Source: Tolypothrix brevis GSE-NOS-MK-07-07A
Lineage (GTDB): Bacteria > Cyanobacteriota > Cyanobacteriia > Cyanobacteriales > Nostocaceae
Length of the DNA stretch: 64,000 nucleotides
Assembly (NCBI GenBank): GCA_019358985.1
Contig: JAHHIJ010000024.1
Span: forward strand, 35,659-99,658
Reading direction: 5' to 3'
Numbering within the stretch: the stretch's first letter is position 1; each line of letters starts with the position of its first letter. The notes under the pieces are model-generated. The model saw nothing but the letters and a program-made list of their open reading frames with translations. It did no database searches and was not told the DNA's origin. A program made the translations under genes and the position numbers. Positions 28,922 to 39,500 of the stretch are shown in pieces.

Positions 28922-29011
28922 AAATTTTCTACTTTATCTCGAAAAAAAGGATAAGCTATCCATATCATATATATCCGGTTCGCGTGGATACCGCGATTGG
29001 GAGAAGATTTT

Positions 29012-30301
29012 ATGGTTACAACATCTCTGCCACCGCTGGAAACTGCTTCCCCAGCGCATATTTGCCCATTTGACCAAGCCTGTAGTTACTTAGAGGCAGC
29101 AGCAAAAGAATTAAATTTAGATCCAGGTCTATTGGAAATACTTAGCCACCCGCGTAAAGTAGTAACAGTTTCCATTCCTGTAAAACGGGATAATGGTGAA
29201 GTGCAAGTTCTTGCAGGACATCGGGTACAGCACTGCGATATTTTGGGACCTTATAAAGGTGGCATTCGCTACCATCCAGCGGTGACATTGCGGGAGGTGT
29301 CAGCACTAGCAATGTTAATGACTTGGAAATGTGCGTTGCTAGGTATTCCCTACGGTGGTGCAAAGGGAGGTATTGCGATAGATCCAAAACGTTACAGCGT
29401 CGGTGAATTAGAGCGAATTACCAGACGTTACATGAGCGAGTTGATTAAAGATATCGGTCCGAGTGTAGATATACCTGCACCAGACATGGGTACTTCATCT
29501 CGTGAGATGGCTTGGATGATGGATACCTACTCTGTAAATGTTGGTCATGCTGTACCTGGGGTTGTGACTGGTAAACCGCTTTCTATTGGGGGTTCGCGGG
29601 GACGGGAAATGGCAACCGGACGCGGTGTAATGATTATTATACGTGAGGCGTTAAGCGATCGCTCGAAATCCCTGGCAGGAATGCGGATAGTAATTCAAGG
29701 TTTTGGTAATGTCGGTAGTGCAGCGGCTTTATTGCTACATGAAGCGGGAGCGAAAGTTATCGCCGTTTCCACAGGTTCAGGAGGAGTTTTTTGGGAAACT
29801 GGTCTTGATATCCCTGCATTGAAAGCTTATGCGGCACAGAACCGTAAAAGTATTGTTGGTTTCCCGCAAGCGTCAGCAATTACCAATGACGAGTTGCTAA
29901 CTTTACCCTGTGATGTCTTAATTCCAGCGGCTTTGGAAAATCAAATCACTGAAAAAAATGTGAATCAAATCCAAGCGCAAATTGTTGCAGAAGCGGCTAA
30001 TGGTCCTGTGACGCTTGAGGCGAGCCAGTCTTTAGAAGCGCGGGGTGTAACCGTCTTACCGGATATTTTAGCAAATGCGGGCGGTGTTGTGGTGAGTTAT
30101 TTGGAGTGGGTACAAGGTCTTTCTTACCTATTTTGGGATGAGGAACGCGTCAATCGGGAAATGGAACAGTTGATGGTGCAAGCTTACGTAAGAGTGATGC
30201 AACAATCCCAGGTACGGCAAATTTCTCTAAGGTCAGCAGCTTATACTTTAGGGGTTGGTCGTGTAGCGCAAGCGCTGAGTGACAGAGGACTTTATCCTTA
30301 A
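29012..30301 (+). CDS. gdhA: Glu/Leu/Phe/Val-type dehydrogenase (glutamate dehydrogenase)
   Basis: 429 residues from ATG 29012; GGGAGAAG is 5 bases upstream, while the TTG at 28997 has none. It reductively aminates 2-oxoglutarate, or the reverse, using NAD(P)H. The catalytic glycine-rich segment GGAKGGI has the substrate Lys; GPYKGGIRYHP binds substrate; the Rossmann fold has QGFGNVGSAAA. The overall length and PDMGT...TGKPLSIGGSRGR block fit the hexameric bacterial class. Glutamate rather than another amino acid is inferred from family resemblance. An NtcA-like palindrome lies upstream. Confidence 0.92.
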   Translation: MVTTSLPPLETASPAHICPFDQACSYLEAAAKELNLDPGLLEILSHPRKVVTVSIPVKRDNGEVQVLAGHRVQHCDILGPYKGGIRYHPAVTLREVSALAMLMTWKCALLGIPYGGAKGGIAIDPKRYSVGELERITRRYMSELIKDIGPSVDIPAPDMGTSSREMAWMMDTYSVNVGHAVPGVVTGKPLSIGGSRGREMATGRGVMIIIREALSDRSKSLAGMRIVIQGFGNVGSAAALLLHEAGAKVIAVSTGSGGVFWETGLDIPALKAYAAQNRKSIVGFPQASAITNDELLTLPCDVLIPAALENQITEKNVNQIQAQIVAEAANGPVTLEASQSLEARGVTVLPDILANAGGVVVSYLEWVQGLSYLFWDEERVNREMEQLMVQAYVRVMQQSQVRQISLRSAAYTLGVGRVAQALSDRGLYP

Positions 30302-30318
30302 ATTCAACATCTCTACAA

Positions 30319-30410
30319 TAGACATCTCCATAAATTAAATATGCATTACCCATAACCCTTGTAGAGACGTAGCAATGCTACGTCTCTACATTCTTTTTCG
30401 GAGATGTCTA
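30319..30410 (-). repeat. MITE-like element, TIR TAGACATCTCC (family 1), best preserved
   Basis: 92 bp, with TAGACATCTCC at the left and GGAGATGTCTA at the right, an exact inverted pair. The internal palindrome (30361-30389, core TAGCAATGCTA) and the adjoining ATGCATTACCCATAACCCTT are in the opposite orientation to the copy at 2539. Confidence 0.75.
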
Positions 30411-30542
30411 ATAGACAAACGTGGTGAACATTAACCCTCTTTTGTCACTCTCGCAGGAGTATAATTAAGGGTGATCGCGAAAAGTTACGCAGAGAGTATG
30501 GTTGAGCCTCGCCGAAGCGCGCCCACAGTAAGATAAAGTTTT

Positions 30543-30590
30543 CATGAAGCAACGCCAAAATTCTCATGAAGCAACGCCAAAATTCTCATG
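30543..30590 (+). repeat. 22-bp direct repeat at a gene start
   Basis: Two exact units of CATGAAGCAACGCCAAAATT plus CT, then a third CATG. The ATG of that third CATG is the start of the following small gene. Because 22 is not a multiple of three, the three ATGs are in different frames. Confidence 0.75.
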
Positions 30591-30797
30591 GTATGTAATC
30601 ATCAAGTTAATAATGAATTGGGCGTTGATGATACGGTGGAAAGTAAAAACAGTACTACCCAAAATAATGAAAACCCAGTTGTATATGAAGTTATAGCTGC
30701 AATATTTGCAATAATAGCAACTTTTTCGTTCATTAAAGCAGTTAATAAGACAACAAACAATACTTTAGAAAAGGCAGAGGGTAGAAGGAACAATTAG
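30588..30797 (+). CDS. Small single-span membrane protein
   Basis: 69 residues. Polar N-terminal part (about 30 residues, Asn/Thr/Glu-rich), one hydrophobic helix VYEVIAAIFAIIATFSFIKAV (about residues 32-52), and a short basic tail. Not recognised. Its start codon belongs to a 22-bp direct repeat. A second small membrane protein follows 225 bp downstream on the same strand. Confidence 0.5.
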   Translation: MVCNHQVNNELGVDDTVESKNSTTQNNENPVVYEVIAAIFAIIATFSFIKAVNKTTNNTLEKAEGRRNN

Positions 30798-31021
30798 TGG
30801 AGGATTCAGACTGCCCTTCCTTTGTTTTGGCGGGGGTCTTAAACCCTTGCTCCCTCCGGTTGCAAGAAGCACGGAGGCAGATTCCCTTCTGCCCTCTAGC
30901 TTGAAAGAGCAGGGGAAACAGGGTGAGAAAACTTTCATACATGGTAGTGAAAAAAATTTTTCATTGGGAATGCCTCCGTACTTCTGCCTTCTTGATAAAG
31001 AGAATTTATATAAATAAGGTT

Positions 31022-31270
31022 ATGGGAATTTACATATTTATAACTATAGCTAGTGCTGTGGTGTCAGTAGTGTCGGGAAATAAAGCACGTGAAATTAGAA
31101 ATAATCAAAATAAGAAGGAAATAAAAGAACGGGATGAAATTAGAAATAATCAAAATAAGAAGGAAATAAAAGAACGGGATGAAAAAGAGTTTAGAAAAAG
31201 AGTGATAATAGCTATTCTTGGTGGTCTGTTTGCTATTGCGGCTGCATTAATAGGACTTTTAAAGTCATAA
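31022..31270 (+). CDS. Small two-span membrane protein with duplicated charged linker
   Basis: 82 residues from ATG 31022 (MGIYIFITIASAVVS); the frame is open to 30923, but the upstream part reads like spacer. A first helix is at residues 2-16 and a second near the C-terminus (VIIAILGGLFAIAAALIGLL). Between them is a highly charged linker made of two identical 15-residue units (EIRNNQNKKEIKERD). Looks like a small coiled-coil membrane protein; no family recognised. Confidence 0.5.
   Translation: MGIYIFITIASAVVSVVSGNKAREIRNNQNKKEIKERDEIRNNQNKKEIKERDEKEFRKRVIIAILGGLFAIAAALIGLLKS
31091..31180 (+). repeat. Perfect 45-bp tandem duplication inside a gene
   Basis: Bases 31091-31135 and 31136-31180 are identical by eye. 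The unit is a multiple of three and adds exactly 15 residues, so the duplication is recent and in frame. Confidence 0.85.
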
Positions 31271-31574
31271 CTTCTGATTTTTTACGCACAAAGTAACTAC
31301 TTTTGCGATTCGGCAATCAGCCGCACGCAATTTAAAATTTAGTAATAACCTGAGTTCGGGTTAAGCAAATTGAGGCAGAAGCCAATCGAGACGGAGATTT
31401 GGTTTCTTAGGGGTAAAAGTAGCAAGCGTGTCATGAGCCGCCACGCAATGCTTGAAAGTACTACTCTGTAAGGGTTACAAAAATAAAACTGCTCTTTAAC
31501 CCAAAAATCGCCGTTCTACGGAACGCTACGCGAACGGTATGGTGGGGGACTCCTCTTTTGCGACCAGTTGAAAA

Positions 31575-31652
31575 AGACCTAGAGACGCTCTTTGTATCGC
31601 CGTCTCTACAAGGGTTGTGGATAACGCATATTTCATTTACAACAGATGTCTA
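31575..31652 (+). repeat. Eroded family-1 element giving the stop codon of the next gene
   Basis: Imperfect palindrome TAGAGACG...CGTCTCTAC (31579-31608), then AAGGGTTGTGGATAACGCAT and terminal AGATGTCTA. The last three bases CTA (31650-31652) are the complement of the TAG stop of the kinase gene. The rest of 31271-31574 shows only a short inverted repeat (31511-31537, CCGTTC...GAACGG). Confidence 0.55.
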
Positions 31653-33803
31653 TTTCGTCATGTTTAAGCCTTCACGAGGAAGCCCAAGTTCAACGGCTTT
31701 CTCACTAGAAATGCGTGCTTCTTGAGTTCTTCCCAATTTCTCTAAGGCATATGCTCGGTTAGCCCAGACATAAGGATCTTTCGGTTGAAGCTCTTTGGCT
31801 CTATCAAAAGCAACCAAAGCCTCATCGTAGCGGTTTAGCTCTAACAATACCGCACCTTTGTTCACCCAAGCATCAAATGAGTCATATCTGCGTTCAATTG
31901 CTTTTTCAAAGGATTTTAAAGCTTCGTTATAGTCTTTCATATATTGTGCCAGCAAACTTCCTCGCGTAAACCATACTTGATAATCTAGCGGACGAATTTC
32001 AGTAGCTCGATTAAAAGCGAAAAGTGCTTCTTGAGGTTTTCCTAAACCACTAAGGGCATTACCTTTACCAACTAAAGCTTCATAAAAATTATTGTCAATT
32101 TTTAGTGCCTTTTCAAAAGAATCAAGCGCTTCTGGAAGACGGTTTAATTTTAGTAAGACAGATCCTCTGTCTGTCCAAGCAACCACATCGTTCGGCTTTG
32201 TTCTAAGAAGATCATCGTAAGATAACACTGCCTCTTCATAGGATGTCTTTGCAGCTTGTGCTCCTTTCAAAAGTTCTGTTACCAAACCTATTTGCTGCCA
32301 AACACTTGGTTCACCAGGATTGATTTGCTTGAGTTTTTCAAGGGAATCGTTTGCTTCTTTATACTTCTTCAAGCCAATATAAGCTAATCCCTTTCCACTC
32401 CAAGCTTCCGGATTATTTTGGTTAATTGAAAGTACGTTTTCATGTACTTCTAAAGCTTCTTGATATCTGCGTAACTTATATAGCGCTTTACCTTTGTTAT
32501 TTAAAGTTTTTGGATCGCTAGGTTCAAAAAATAGCGACTTATTATAAGATTCTAAAGCTTGCAAATCGCGACCTATACTTAAAAAAGCATCACCTCTTCC
32601 TTTCCAAGCTGCGGCAGAGTTGGGATTTATGTCTATCAGGTTTTTAAATTGTTCCAGAGCTTTCTCTGGTTGACGTATATCAAGTAAACGATTACCTTCA
32701 TAAGAATAATATAAGGGTCTAATAAATGGATGAATAAATTCTATCAATAATACGATCGCACTTAATGCACTCACTACAATTGCAATCTTCCCCAATTTTG
32801 ACTCTGACAAACTAGCTAGTCTTGTCTTCTGATGAGATGTTGGTGGTTGTCTAGTATTTAAAATATTATTAGGAAGATTACTTTGACTGACAGTTGCAAA
32901 TTCAGGTATGTTGAAAGGATTAATTGTATTTACATTATTATAAGCTTCGTATAAACTACGTATAAAATCCTCTTCGTTGATTGCTCTGAAGTCACTCAAA
33001 TCATCGAGAACATCTTCTACCGACTGATAACGTTGTTCCGGATTACGGTAGACCATTTTTGTTAAAATGGCAGAGAAAGATTCATCAATATCAAGTCCAT
33101 CAGTCCAGATAATATTGTCTTTTGTATCCCGTTTTAAATTTTTGGGTGGTATTTTAGTTAAAAGTTGGATTGCCGTAATACCCAAACCGTATATGTCACT
33201 GTAAAAACCTGGTCTTCCTGCCATTTGTTCTGGAGGAGCATATCCACTAGTTCCAATCATTGTCTGGGTATGCTGTTCGTGAAAAGATGAGTAGTTAATA
33301 TCTAATTGTTTGACTGCACCAAAGTCAATTAAGACAAACTTCTTGTCCTCCTCTCTTCTCATCACATTCGGTGGTTTGATATCACGATGAATCACATTTA
33401 TTTGATGCAGATATTTTAAAATAGAGAGAATTTCTCGTAAAAAATTAATAACTCTTGCCTGTGTCCATTGCTGACCAATTAGATTTTGCAGAGGTTCACC
33501 ATCTATATATTCTTGAACTAAGTAATAATGTGTTTGTCCATTTTGTACGTCTTCAAAATAATTAAAATATTTTGGTATCTGTTGCTTTTGTTGCAGATAT
33601 TTCAAAATAGCAACTTCTCTTTTAAATAAGAGTTTTGCTGTTTCAATAATATCCGAGTTTTGTGGGTAGAGTTGTTTCACCACGCAAGGACAGTTAGACG
33701 ACATGGTATCTTCAGCAAGAGATGTTATACCAAAGCCTCCTCTTGCTAATTCTCTGATAATTTTGTAGCGTCCAACTAATAATACTTCCTTCTGTTTCGC
33801 CAT
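31650..33803 (-). CDS. Serine/threonine protein kinase with TPR repeats
   Basis: 717 residues. N-terminal Hanks-type kinase: glycine loop ARGGFGITSLAED, catalytic Lys in CVVKQLYP, HRDIKPPNVM (usually KPxN), DFGAVKQ, and GTSGYAPPEQMAGRPGFYSDIYGLG. One membrane helix (IAIVVSALSAIVLLIEFI, about 340-358) is followed by about nine TPR motifs (about 385-700), probably outside the cytoplasm. This kinase-TPR architecture is typical of large filamentous cyanobacteria. It is divergent from the two-partner secretion cluster, so it might respond to it, but that is inference. Its stop codon comes from the end of a repeat element. Confidence 0.9.
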   Translation of the reverse strand: MAKQKEVLLVGRYKIIRELARGGFGITSLAEDTMSSNCPCVVKQLYPQNSDIIETAKLLFKREVAILKYLQQKQQIPKYFNYFEDVQNGQTHYYLVQEYIDGEPLQNLIGQQWTQARVINFLREILSILKYLHQINVIHRDIKPPNVMRREEDKKFVLIDFGAVKQLDINYSSFHEQHTQTMIGTSGYAPPEQMAGRPGFYSDIYGLGITAIQLLTKIPPKNLKRDTKDNIIWTDGLDIDESFSAILTKMVYRNPEQRYQSVEDVLDDLSDFRAINEEDFIRSLYEAYNNVNTINPFNIPEFATVSQSNLPNNILNTRQPPTSHQKTRLASLSESKLGKIAIVVSALSAIVLLIEFIHPFIRPLYYSYEGNRLLDIRQPEKALEQFKNLIDINPNSAAAWKGRGDAFLSIGRDLQALESYNKSLFFEPSDPKTLNNKGKALYKLRRYQEALEVHENVLSINQNNPEAWSGKGLAYIGLKKYKEANDSLEKLKQINPGEPSVWQQIGLVTELLKGAQAAKTSYEEAVLSYDDLLRTKPNDVVAWTDRGSVLLKLNRLPEALDSFEKALKIDNNFYEALVGKGNALSGLGKPQEALFAFNRATEIRPLDYQVWFTRGSLLAQYMKDYNEALKSFEKAIERRYDSFDAWVNKGAVLLELNRYDEALVAFDRAKELQPKDPYVWANRAYALEKLGRTQEARISSEKAVELGLPREGLNMTK

Positions 33804-34184
33804 TTTTAGTTAACTTAGTTTTTTATGCTCAAGCGATATCCTTTAACTAAGCATTTTCCGAGCCATTAATCGTATAATTTTGTTCTCCTCTTTCCTTTTT
33901 GTACACAGAAATCAATTTATTTATATAACCCGAATCCAAATCTATGTTAAGTGACGACTATATATCATTTTTCAGCTTAACAATTAATTTTTAGTTTTAA
34001 CTTACAAATAATCAAATACACTTCTACGTTCTTCCCCTGAATACTTAGTTAATTTTTATTATGATTCTAGTGACTAGAAATAACAATATGTGGTAAATAA
34101 ACTTTAACTAAAATTAATCATAGCCCGTTCATTTTTATACAGCGCCTTGAATAATAAAACTTTTGCTGAGGAGTACATAATACT
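33804..34184. other. Divergent spacer between kinase-TPR gene and tpsB
   Basis: 381 AT-rich bases without genes or the dispersed palindromes that crowd other spacers. It must carry promoters for both directions. GAGGAG-like GAGGAGT lies 12 bases upstream of the tpsB ATG. Confidence 0.4.
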
Positions 34185-36005
34185 ATGATTCGGGGCAAAC
34201 ATAACAGGGGCTTAAACAATCTAACAGCTTTGTTGATCGTGCAGGCGTTAATCACCTTCTGTAGTCACAAAGCCTTAGCTGAAAGCTTGCCTAATGAACT
34301 TCTTGAGGCTGAAATACCTTTTCAGGAATTTTTGACTCCTGATTATAACAGTACAGCATCGCCGATTATTTTATCTCAAGTTCCCAATCCTGTTCCACCA
34401 ATACCATCACCTCCAGAGCCAATTCCGACTCCCCAGCCATTACCAGAAACTCCTATCGAGGAAACTCCAGCCAAACCTCCTTCATCTGAACCACGCCCAG
34501 AGATTCCTGGAAGTATCACAGTTAAAAGCTTTGAGTTTGAAGGTAACACAGCATTTAATGATGAAAAGTTAAGAAAAGTTACAGAGGAATTTACCAATAC
34601 ACCGATTACTTTTGCGAGATTATTACAAGTTGAAGCTGTAATTACAAAGCTCTACACGGATGCTGGGTACATCAATTCTGGTGCTTTGATTCCAGCCGAC
34701 CAAGCCTTTTCTAGAGAGGGTGCGGTAGTCAAAGTTGAGGTTGTTGAAGGTGGAATAGAAGACATTAAGGTAACAGGTAATCGCCGGTTGAACTCAGAGT
34801 ACATCCGCAGTCGGATTAGACTTGGTGTTTCTAAACCTTTGAATCGAAATCGCTTGTTGAAAGCGCTGCAAGTATTGCAAACTAACCCCTTGATTAAAAA
34901 TATTTCGGTTGAACTGTCTGTAGGATCGCGTCCGGAACAGAGTTTACTGGAAGTCAAGGTAGTAGAAGCAGACTCATTTAGAACAGAATTTTTTGTTGAT
35001 AATGGTCGTGTTCCTAGTGTAGGTAGTTTTCGTAGAGGTGTGCGGCTCAACCAAGGCAATTTATTTGGGTTTGGCGATCGCGCGACGGCACAATATACTA
35101 ATACCGATGGTAGTAACACTTTAGATTTGAGTTACTCAGTACCACTCAATCCTCGCAATGGTACACTTACTTTATCAGGGGGATTTGCAGACACTAACGT
35201 CATTGAACCACCTTTCGATCGCATTAACATCGTCGGTGACTATTTTTACGTAGATTTGAGTTATCGCCAGCCGATAATTGAAACTGCTAGCCAAGAATTA
35301 GCATTAGGTCTAACTTTATCTCGACAGGAAAGCCAGACCCAAATTTTAGGAGATAACTTTCAGCTTTCTCCTGGAGCTAACGATGATGGGGCAACTCGCT
35401 TATCAGTGTTGCGGTTCTTTCAGGAATATACACAACGCACTCCCCAGCAAGTTGTAGCCCTTCGTTCTCAATTTAATCTTGGGATAGGGTTGTTTGATTC
35501 TACTGTCAACAGCCAACCACCTGATAGTCGGTATTTCTCCTGGAGGGGACAAGGACAGTATGTGCGACTTTTAGCACCAGACACCTTGTTTGTATTTCGT
35601 TCTGACGCACAGTTTGCAACGAGATCCCTTGTACCTTTAGAGCAATTTAGCATTGGAGGATTGCAAAGCGTCCGGGGTTATCGTCAGGATCAGTATTTGG
35701 TTGATAATGGCTTTTTTGCTTCAGCGGAATTTAGATTACCGATTCTGCGGGTAAATCAGATAAACGGAGTTTTGCAAATAGTCCCCTTTATCGATTTTGG
35801 CATTGGTTGGAATAATTCACGCAATCCCAATGGCAATCCGAATCCGAACACTTTGGTGGGTACGGGGGTAGGTTTGCTTCTTCAAATGGGCAATCATCTC
35901 AATGCGCGTCTTGATTATGGTTTTCCCTTAGTTGAGGTTAATTCAGGCGATCGCACTTTGCAAGAGCAAGGTTTGTATTTTTCAATTAATTACAGTCCTT
36001 TTTAG
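34185..36005 (+). CDS. TpsB/FhaC-family two-partner secretion outer-membrane transporter
   Basis: 606 residues. Signal peptide (about 1-32, ending HKALAE), then a Pro-rich linker (VPPIPSPPEPIPTPQPLPE), two POTRA domains (about 105-270, GSITVKSFEFEGNTAFNDE... and VEGGIEDIKVTGNRRL), and a 16-strand barrel ending in a typical aromatic C-terminus (LYFSINYSPF). The conserved FhaC/ShlB motif VRGY appears in QSVRGYRQDQYL. It moves TpsA exoproteins across the outer membrane. Two TpsA genes follow downstream on the same strand, separated from it by the hairpin array. Confidence 0.92.
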   Translation: MIRGKHNRGLNNLTALLIVQALITFCSHKALAESLPNELLEAEIPFQEFLTPDYNSTASPIILSQVPNPVPPIPSPPEPIPTPQPLPETPIEETPAKPPSSEPRPEIPGSITVKSFEFEGNTAFNDEKLRKVTEEFTNTPITFARLLQVEAVITKLYTDAGYINSGALIPADQAFSREGAVVKVEVVEGGIEDIKVTGNRRLNSEYIRSRIRLGVSKPLNRNRLLKALQVLQTNPLIKNISVELSVGSRPEQSLLEVKVVEADSFRTEFFVDNGRVPSVGSFRRGVRLNQGNLFGFGDRATAQYTNTDGSNTLDLSYSVPLNPRNGTLTLSGGFADTNVIEPPFDRINIVGDYFYVDLSYRQPIIETASQELALGLTLSRQESQTQILGDNFQLSPGANDDGATRLSVLRFFQEYTQRTPQQVVALRSQFNLGIGLFDSTVNSQPPDSRYFSWRGQGQYVRLLAPDTLFVFRSDAQFATRSLVPLEQFSIGGLQSVRGYRQDQYLVDNGFFASAEFRLPILRVNQINGVLQIVPFIDFGIGWNNSRNPNGNPNPNTLVGTGVGLLLQMGNHLNARLDYGFPLVEVNSGDRTLQEQGLYFSINYSPF

Positions 36006-36038
36006 GCGTGGGTAAATAAATGAAAATCCTAATTTTTT

Positions 36039-36400
36039 GTAGAGACGTTCCGCCGGAACGTCTTTACCAACGATTGTAGAGACGTTCCGCCGGAACGTCT
36101 TTACCAACGATTGTAGAGACGTTCCGCCGGAACGTCTTTACCAACGATTGTAGAGACGTTCCGCCGGAACGTCTTTACCAACGATTGTAGAGACGTTCCG
36201 CCGGAACGTCTTTACCAGGGATTGTAGAGACGTTCCACCGGAACGTCTTTACCAACGATTGTAGAGACGTTCCACCGGAACGTCTTTACCAACGATTGTA
36301 GAGACGTTCCACCGGAACGTCTTTACCAACGATTGTAGAGACGTTCCGCCGGAACGTCTTTACCAACGATTGTAGAGACGTTCCGCCGGAACGTCTTTAC
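36039..36400. repeat. Ten-copy tandem array of a 29-bp palindrome (37-bp period)
   Basis: Units start at 36039 and then every 37 bases up to 36372. Each has arms GTAGAGACG and CGTCTTTAC around core TTCCGCCGGAA, joined by the 8-base linker CAACGATT. Copies 6, 7 and 8 carry an A in place of G in the core (TTCCACCGGAA), and copy 5 has the linker CAGGGATT. The array lies in the tpsB-tpsA spacer; any readthrough RNA would fold into ten hairpins. There are no unique spacers, so it is not a CRISPR array. Confidence 0.92.
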
Positions 36401-36510
36401 GAGGATTTTTTGGTCAACTGAGGAGTCAAACCTAACCCCCAAAGCACTCCCTACGTACATTACTTCAAACCAACAACACACCTTTTTAAAATTTATTACC
36501 AAAAAAGATT

Positions 36511-39500
36511 ATGAAACTTAATTGGAAAACGCTTTTTCTCTTGACTACATGTTGCACTCTGGGTTTGATGACCAGCGTTAGAGCGCAAGTTTCCCCTGAT
36601 GGAACATTATCTACCACTGTTACCAACCCGGATAACTTAAATTTCACCATCAATGATGGGAATCGAGTTGGAGGAAACCTTTTTCACAGCTTCAGAGAAT
36701 TTTCTGTCCCCAATGGTGGTTCGGCTGTTTTCCAAAATGCTTTGGATGTGCAGAATATTATCAGCCGTGTTACCGGAGGTTCTTTATCTCAAATTAATGG
36801 TTTAATTCAGGCTCAAGGTAGCGCTAACTTATTTTTACTCAATCCGGCTGGTATTTCCTTTGGACAAAATGCTCGTTTAAGTATTGGTGGTTCATTTTTT
36901 GCCACCACAGCTGATAGTTTATTGTTTGGTGACGGGATTGAATTTAGTGCCACCAATCCCCAAGCACCATTATTAACCGTAAATATTCCCATTGGTTTGC
37001 GATTTCGAGATAATCCGGGAAATATTACTAATCAATCTGTAGTGCAGGAGAACAATTCTCCTGTAGGACTTCAGGTAAATCCAGGAAACTCCTTGGCGCT
37101 GGTGGGTGGTAACGTCAGTTTAGAACAGGGTGGAAGACTGACAGCAGCAGGAGGAAGAATTGAGTTAGGAGGTTTGGCAGGAGCGGGAACTGTCGGATTA
37201 CAGACTACTGGAAATACCTTTACGTTGAACTTCCCTGCTAATGGTTTGTCAAATGTCAGTTTACTTGATGATGCACGAGTAGCCGTGCGGAGCAATGGGG
37301 GAGGAGAGATTGCAGTTAACACTAATATTTTTACAGCAACCAATGGTGGACGATTGGTAGGGGGTTTTGAAGGTATCGCAACAAGCGCAACAAGAAACGG
37401 AGGCGATATTACTGTCAATTCCAATGAGTTTAACATTTCTGGTGTTGGGCAGAGTGGAAGTGGGGCTCAAATCGCTCAACAAGTAGTAGATGGTGCTTCT
37501 GGCAATGCTGGTAATATCGTTGTCAATACCAAATCCTTTAATGCTTCTTCAGGGGCGCAGTTGCAAAATACTGTACTGTCTAGAGGAACAGGAAATGCAG
37601 GAAACATCTCTATCACTAGTAATTTACTATCCTTAACAAACGCTGTAATAAATTCCAGTACCTCCGGACAAGGGAATGCAGGCGATATATCACTACAAGT
37701 TGGTGACGCGATCGCTTTAAGTGACTCTAGTTTAATTACCGCCAATGTACAGACGGGAGGTTCAGGCACAGGTGGCGATATCGACATTCGTGGGCGATCG
37801 CTTACCCTCACAGGTGGTTCGCAAATCCAAGCTGGTCTTTTTCGTCAAGTAGACGATATTCCTGGCGGTATTGGTACAGGAGGAAGTATCAAGATTAATG
37901 CCACGGATTTTATCGATATTTCTGGTTTCAATCCTGTTTCGCAACTCCAGAGTGGAATATTTGCTCCCGCCGAAACAGGCTCAACAGGACCTGGGGGTAG
38001 TATAAATATTACTACTGGTGCTTTTCGTTTAACAAACTTTGGAATTGTAATTGCTGGAACTGCGAATGGTAATAACGGAGGCGATATTACCATAAATGCC
38101 AAGACCTTTGAAGCAACAAATGGACAAGTTCAAACAATTCTTATTGGACAGGCAGAAGCTGATGGATTATTCAGTGCTGGTGATATTCAGTTAAATGTCA
38201 CAGATTCTGTGAGTCTCAAAGATGGTTCTATAATAAATTCCAGCACCTCTGGCAGAGGAAATGCAGGCAATATATCACTACAAGTTGGTGACGCGATCGC
38301 TTTAACTAATGGTGCCCAAATAAATTCCAGCACCTCCGGAATAGGAGATGCAGGCGATATATCACTACAAGTTGGTGACGCGATCGCTTTAAGTGACTCT
38401 AGTTTTATCATCACCAATGTACAGGCAGGAGGTTCAGGCATAGGTGGCGATATCGATATTCGGGGGCGATCGCTTACCCTCACAGGTGGTTCGCAAATCC
38501 AAGCTGGTCTTTTTCGTCAAGTAGACGATATTCCTGGTGGTATTGGTACAGGAGGAAGTATCAAGATTAATGCCACAGATTTTGTTGATATTTCTGGTTT
38601 CAATCCTGTTTCACGACTCCAAAGTGGAATATTTGCTCCCGCCGAAACAGGCTCAACGGGACCTGGGGGTAGTATAGATATTACTACTGGTGCTTTTCGT
38701 TTAACAAACTTTGGAATTATAACTGCTAGAACTGCGAATGGTAATAACGGAGGCAATATTACCATAAATGCCAAGACCTTTGATGCAACAAATGGACAAG
38801 TTCAAACAATTCTTTCTGGACAGGCAGAAGCTGGTAGATTATTCAGTGCTGGTGATATTCAGTTAAATGTCACTGATTCTCTGAGTCTCAAAGATGGTTC
38901 TCTAATAGATTCCAGCACCTCCGGAATAGGGAATGCAGGCAACGTCACGATTAATGCCTCTGATATTTCATTGAATGGGGCTGGTAGTGCTATTTCTAGT
39001 TCTGTAGAAGTTGGAGCTACTGGTAAAGGTGGTGATATCAATATCCAAACAAGAACCCTGTCTTTAACTAATGGTGCTGAAATATTAGCCCTAACTCGTG
39101 GAGATGGTATTGCAGGAAACATTCAAGTTAATGCCACAGATTCTATTTTTCTAAATGGCGTTGCTCCCATAGTACTTCCCGATGCCAGGGCTGGTGGCTT
39201 TTCTAGCGGTTTGTTCTCTAGCTCTGAAGATACAAGTAGCGGTGCTGGAGGTCAAATTTTGGTGGAAACACCTAATTTAAGAATATTAGATGGAGGCGTT
39301 ATCAGCGCTAGAAGCAGAAGCGCGGCGAATGCCGGCAACATTACAGTTAATTCTCAAAACGTAGAATTGAGAGGTGGTGGTCAAATTCTGGCTACAGCTT
39401 TCAATGGAGGCAATGCAGGTAATATTGATGTGACTGCGGATAACATAACAATTTCCGGTGCTGATCCCACTTTAAATACTCGATTTAACCAAGTAGCTCA

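Noticed and set aside
30543..30590. Short CRISPR-like repeat
   Set aside because: Direct tandem of 22 bp without spacers.
36039..36400. CRISPR array (regular 37-bp period)
   Set aside because: The whole unit is repeated and there are no unique spacers; each unit is a palindrome plus a constant 8-base linker.
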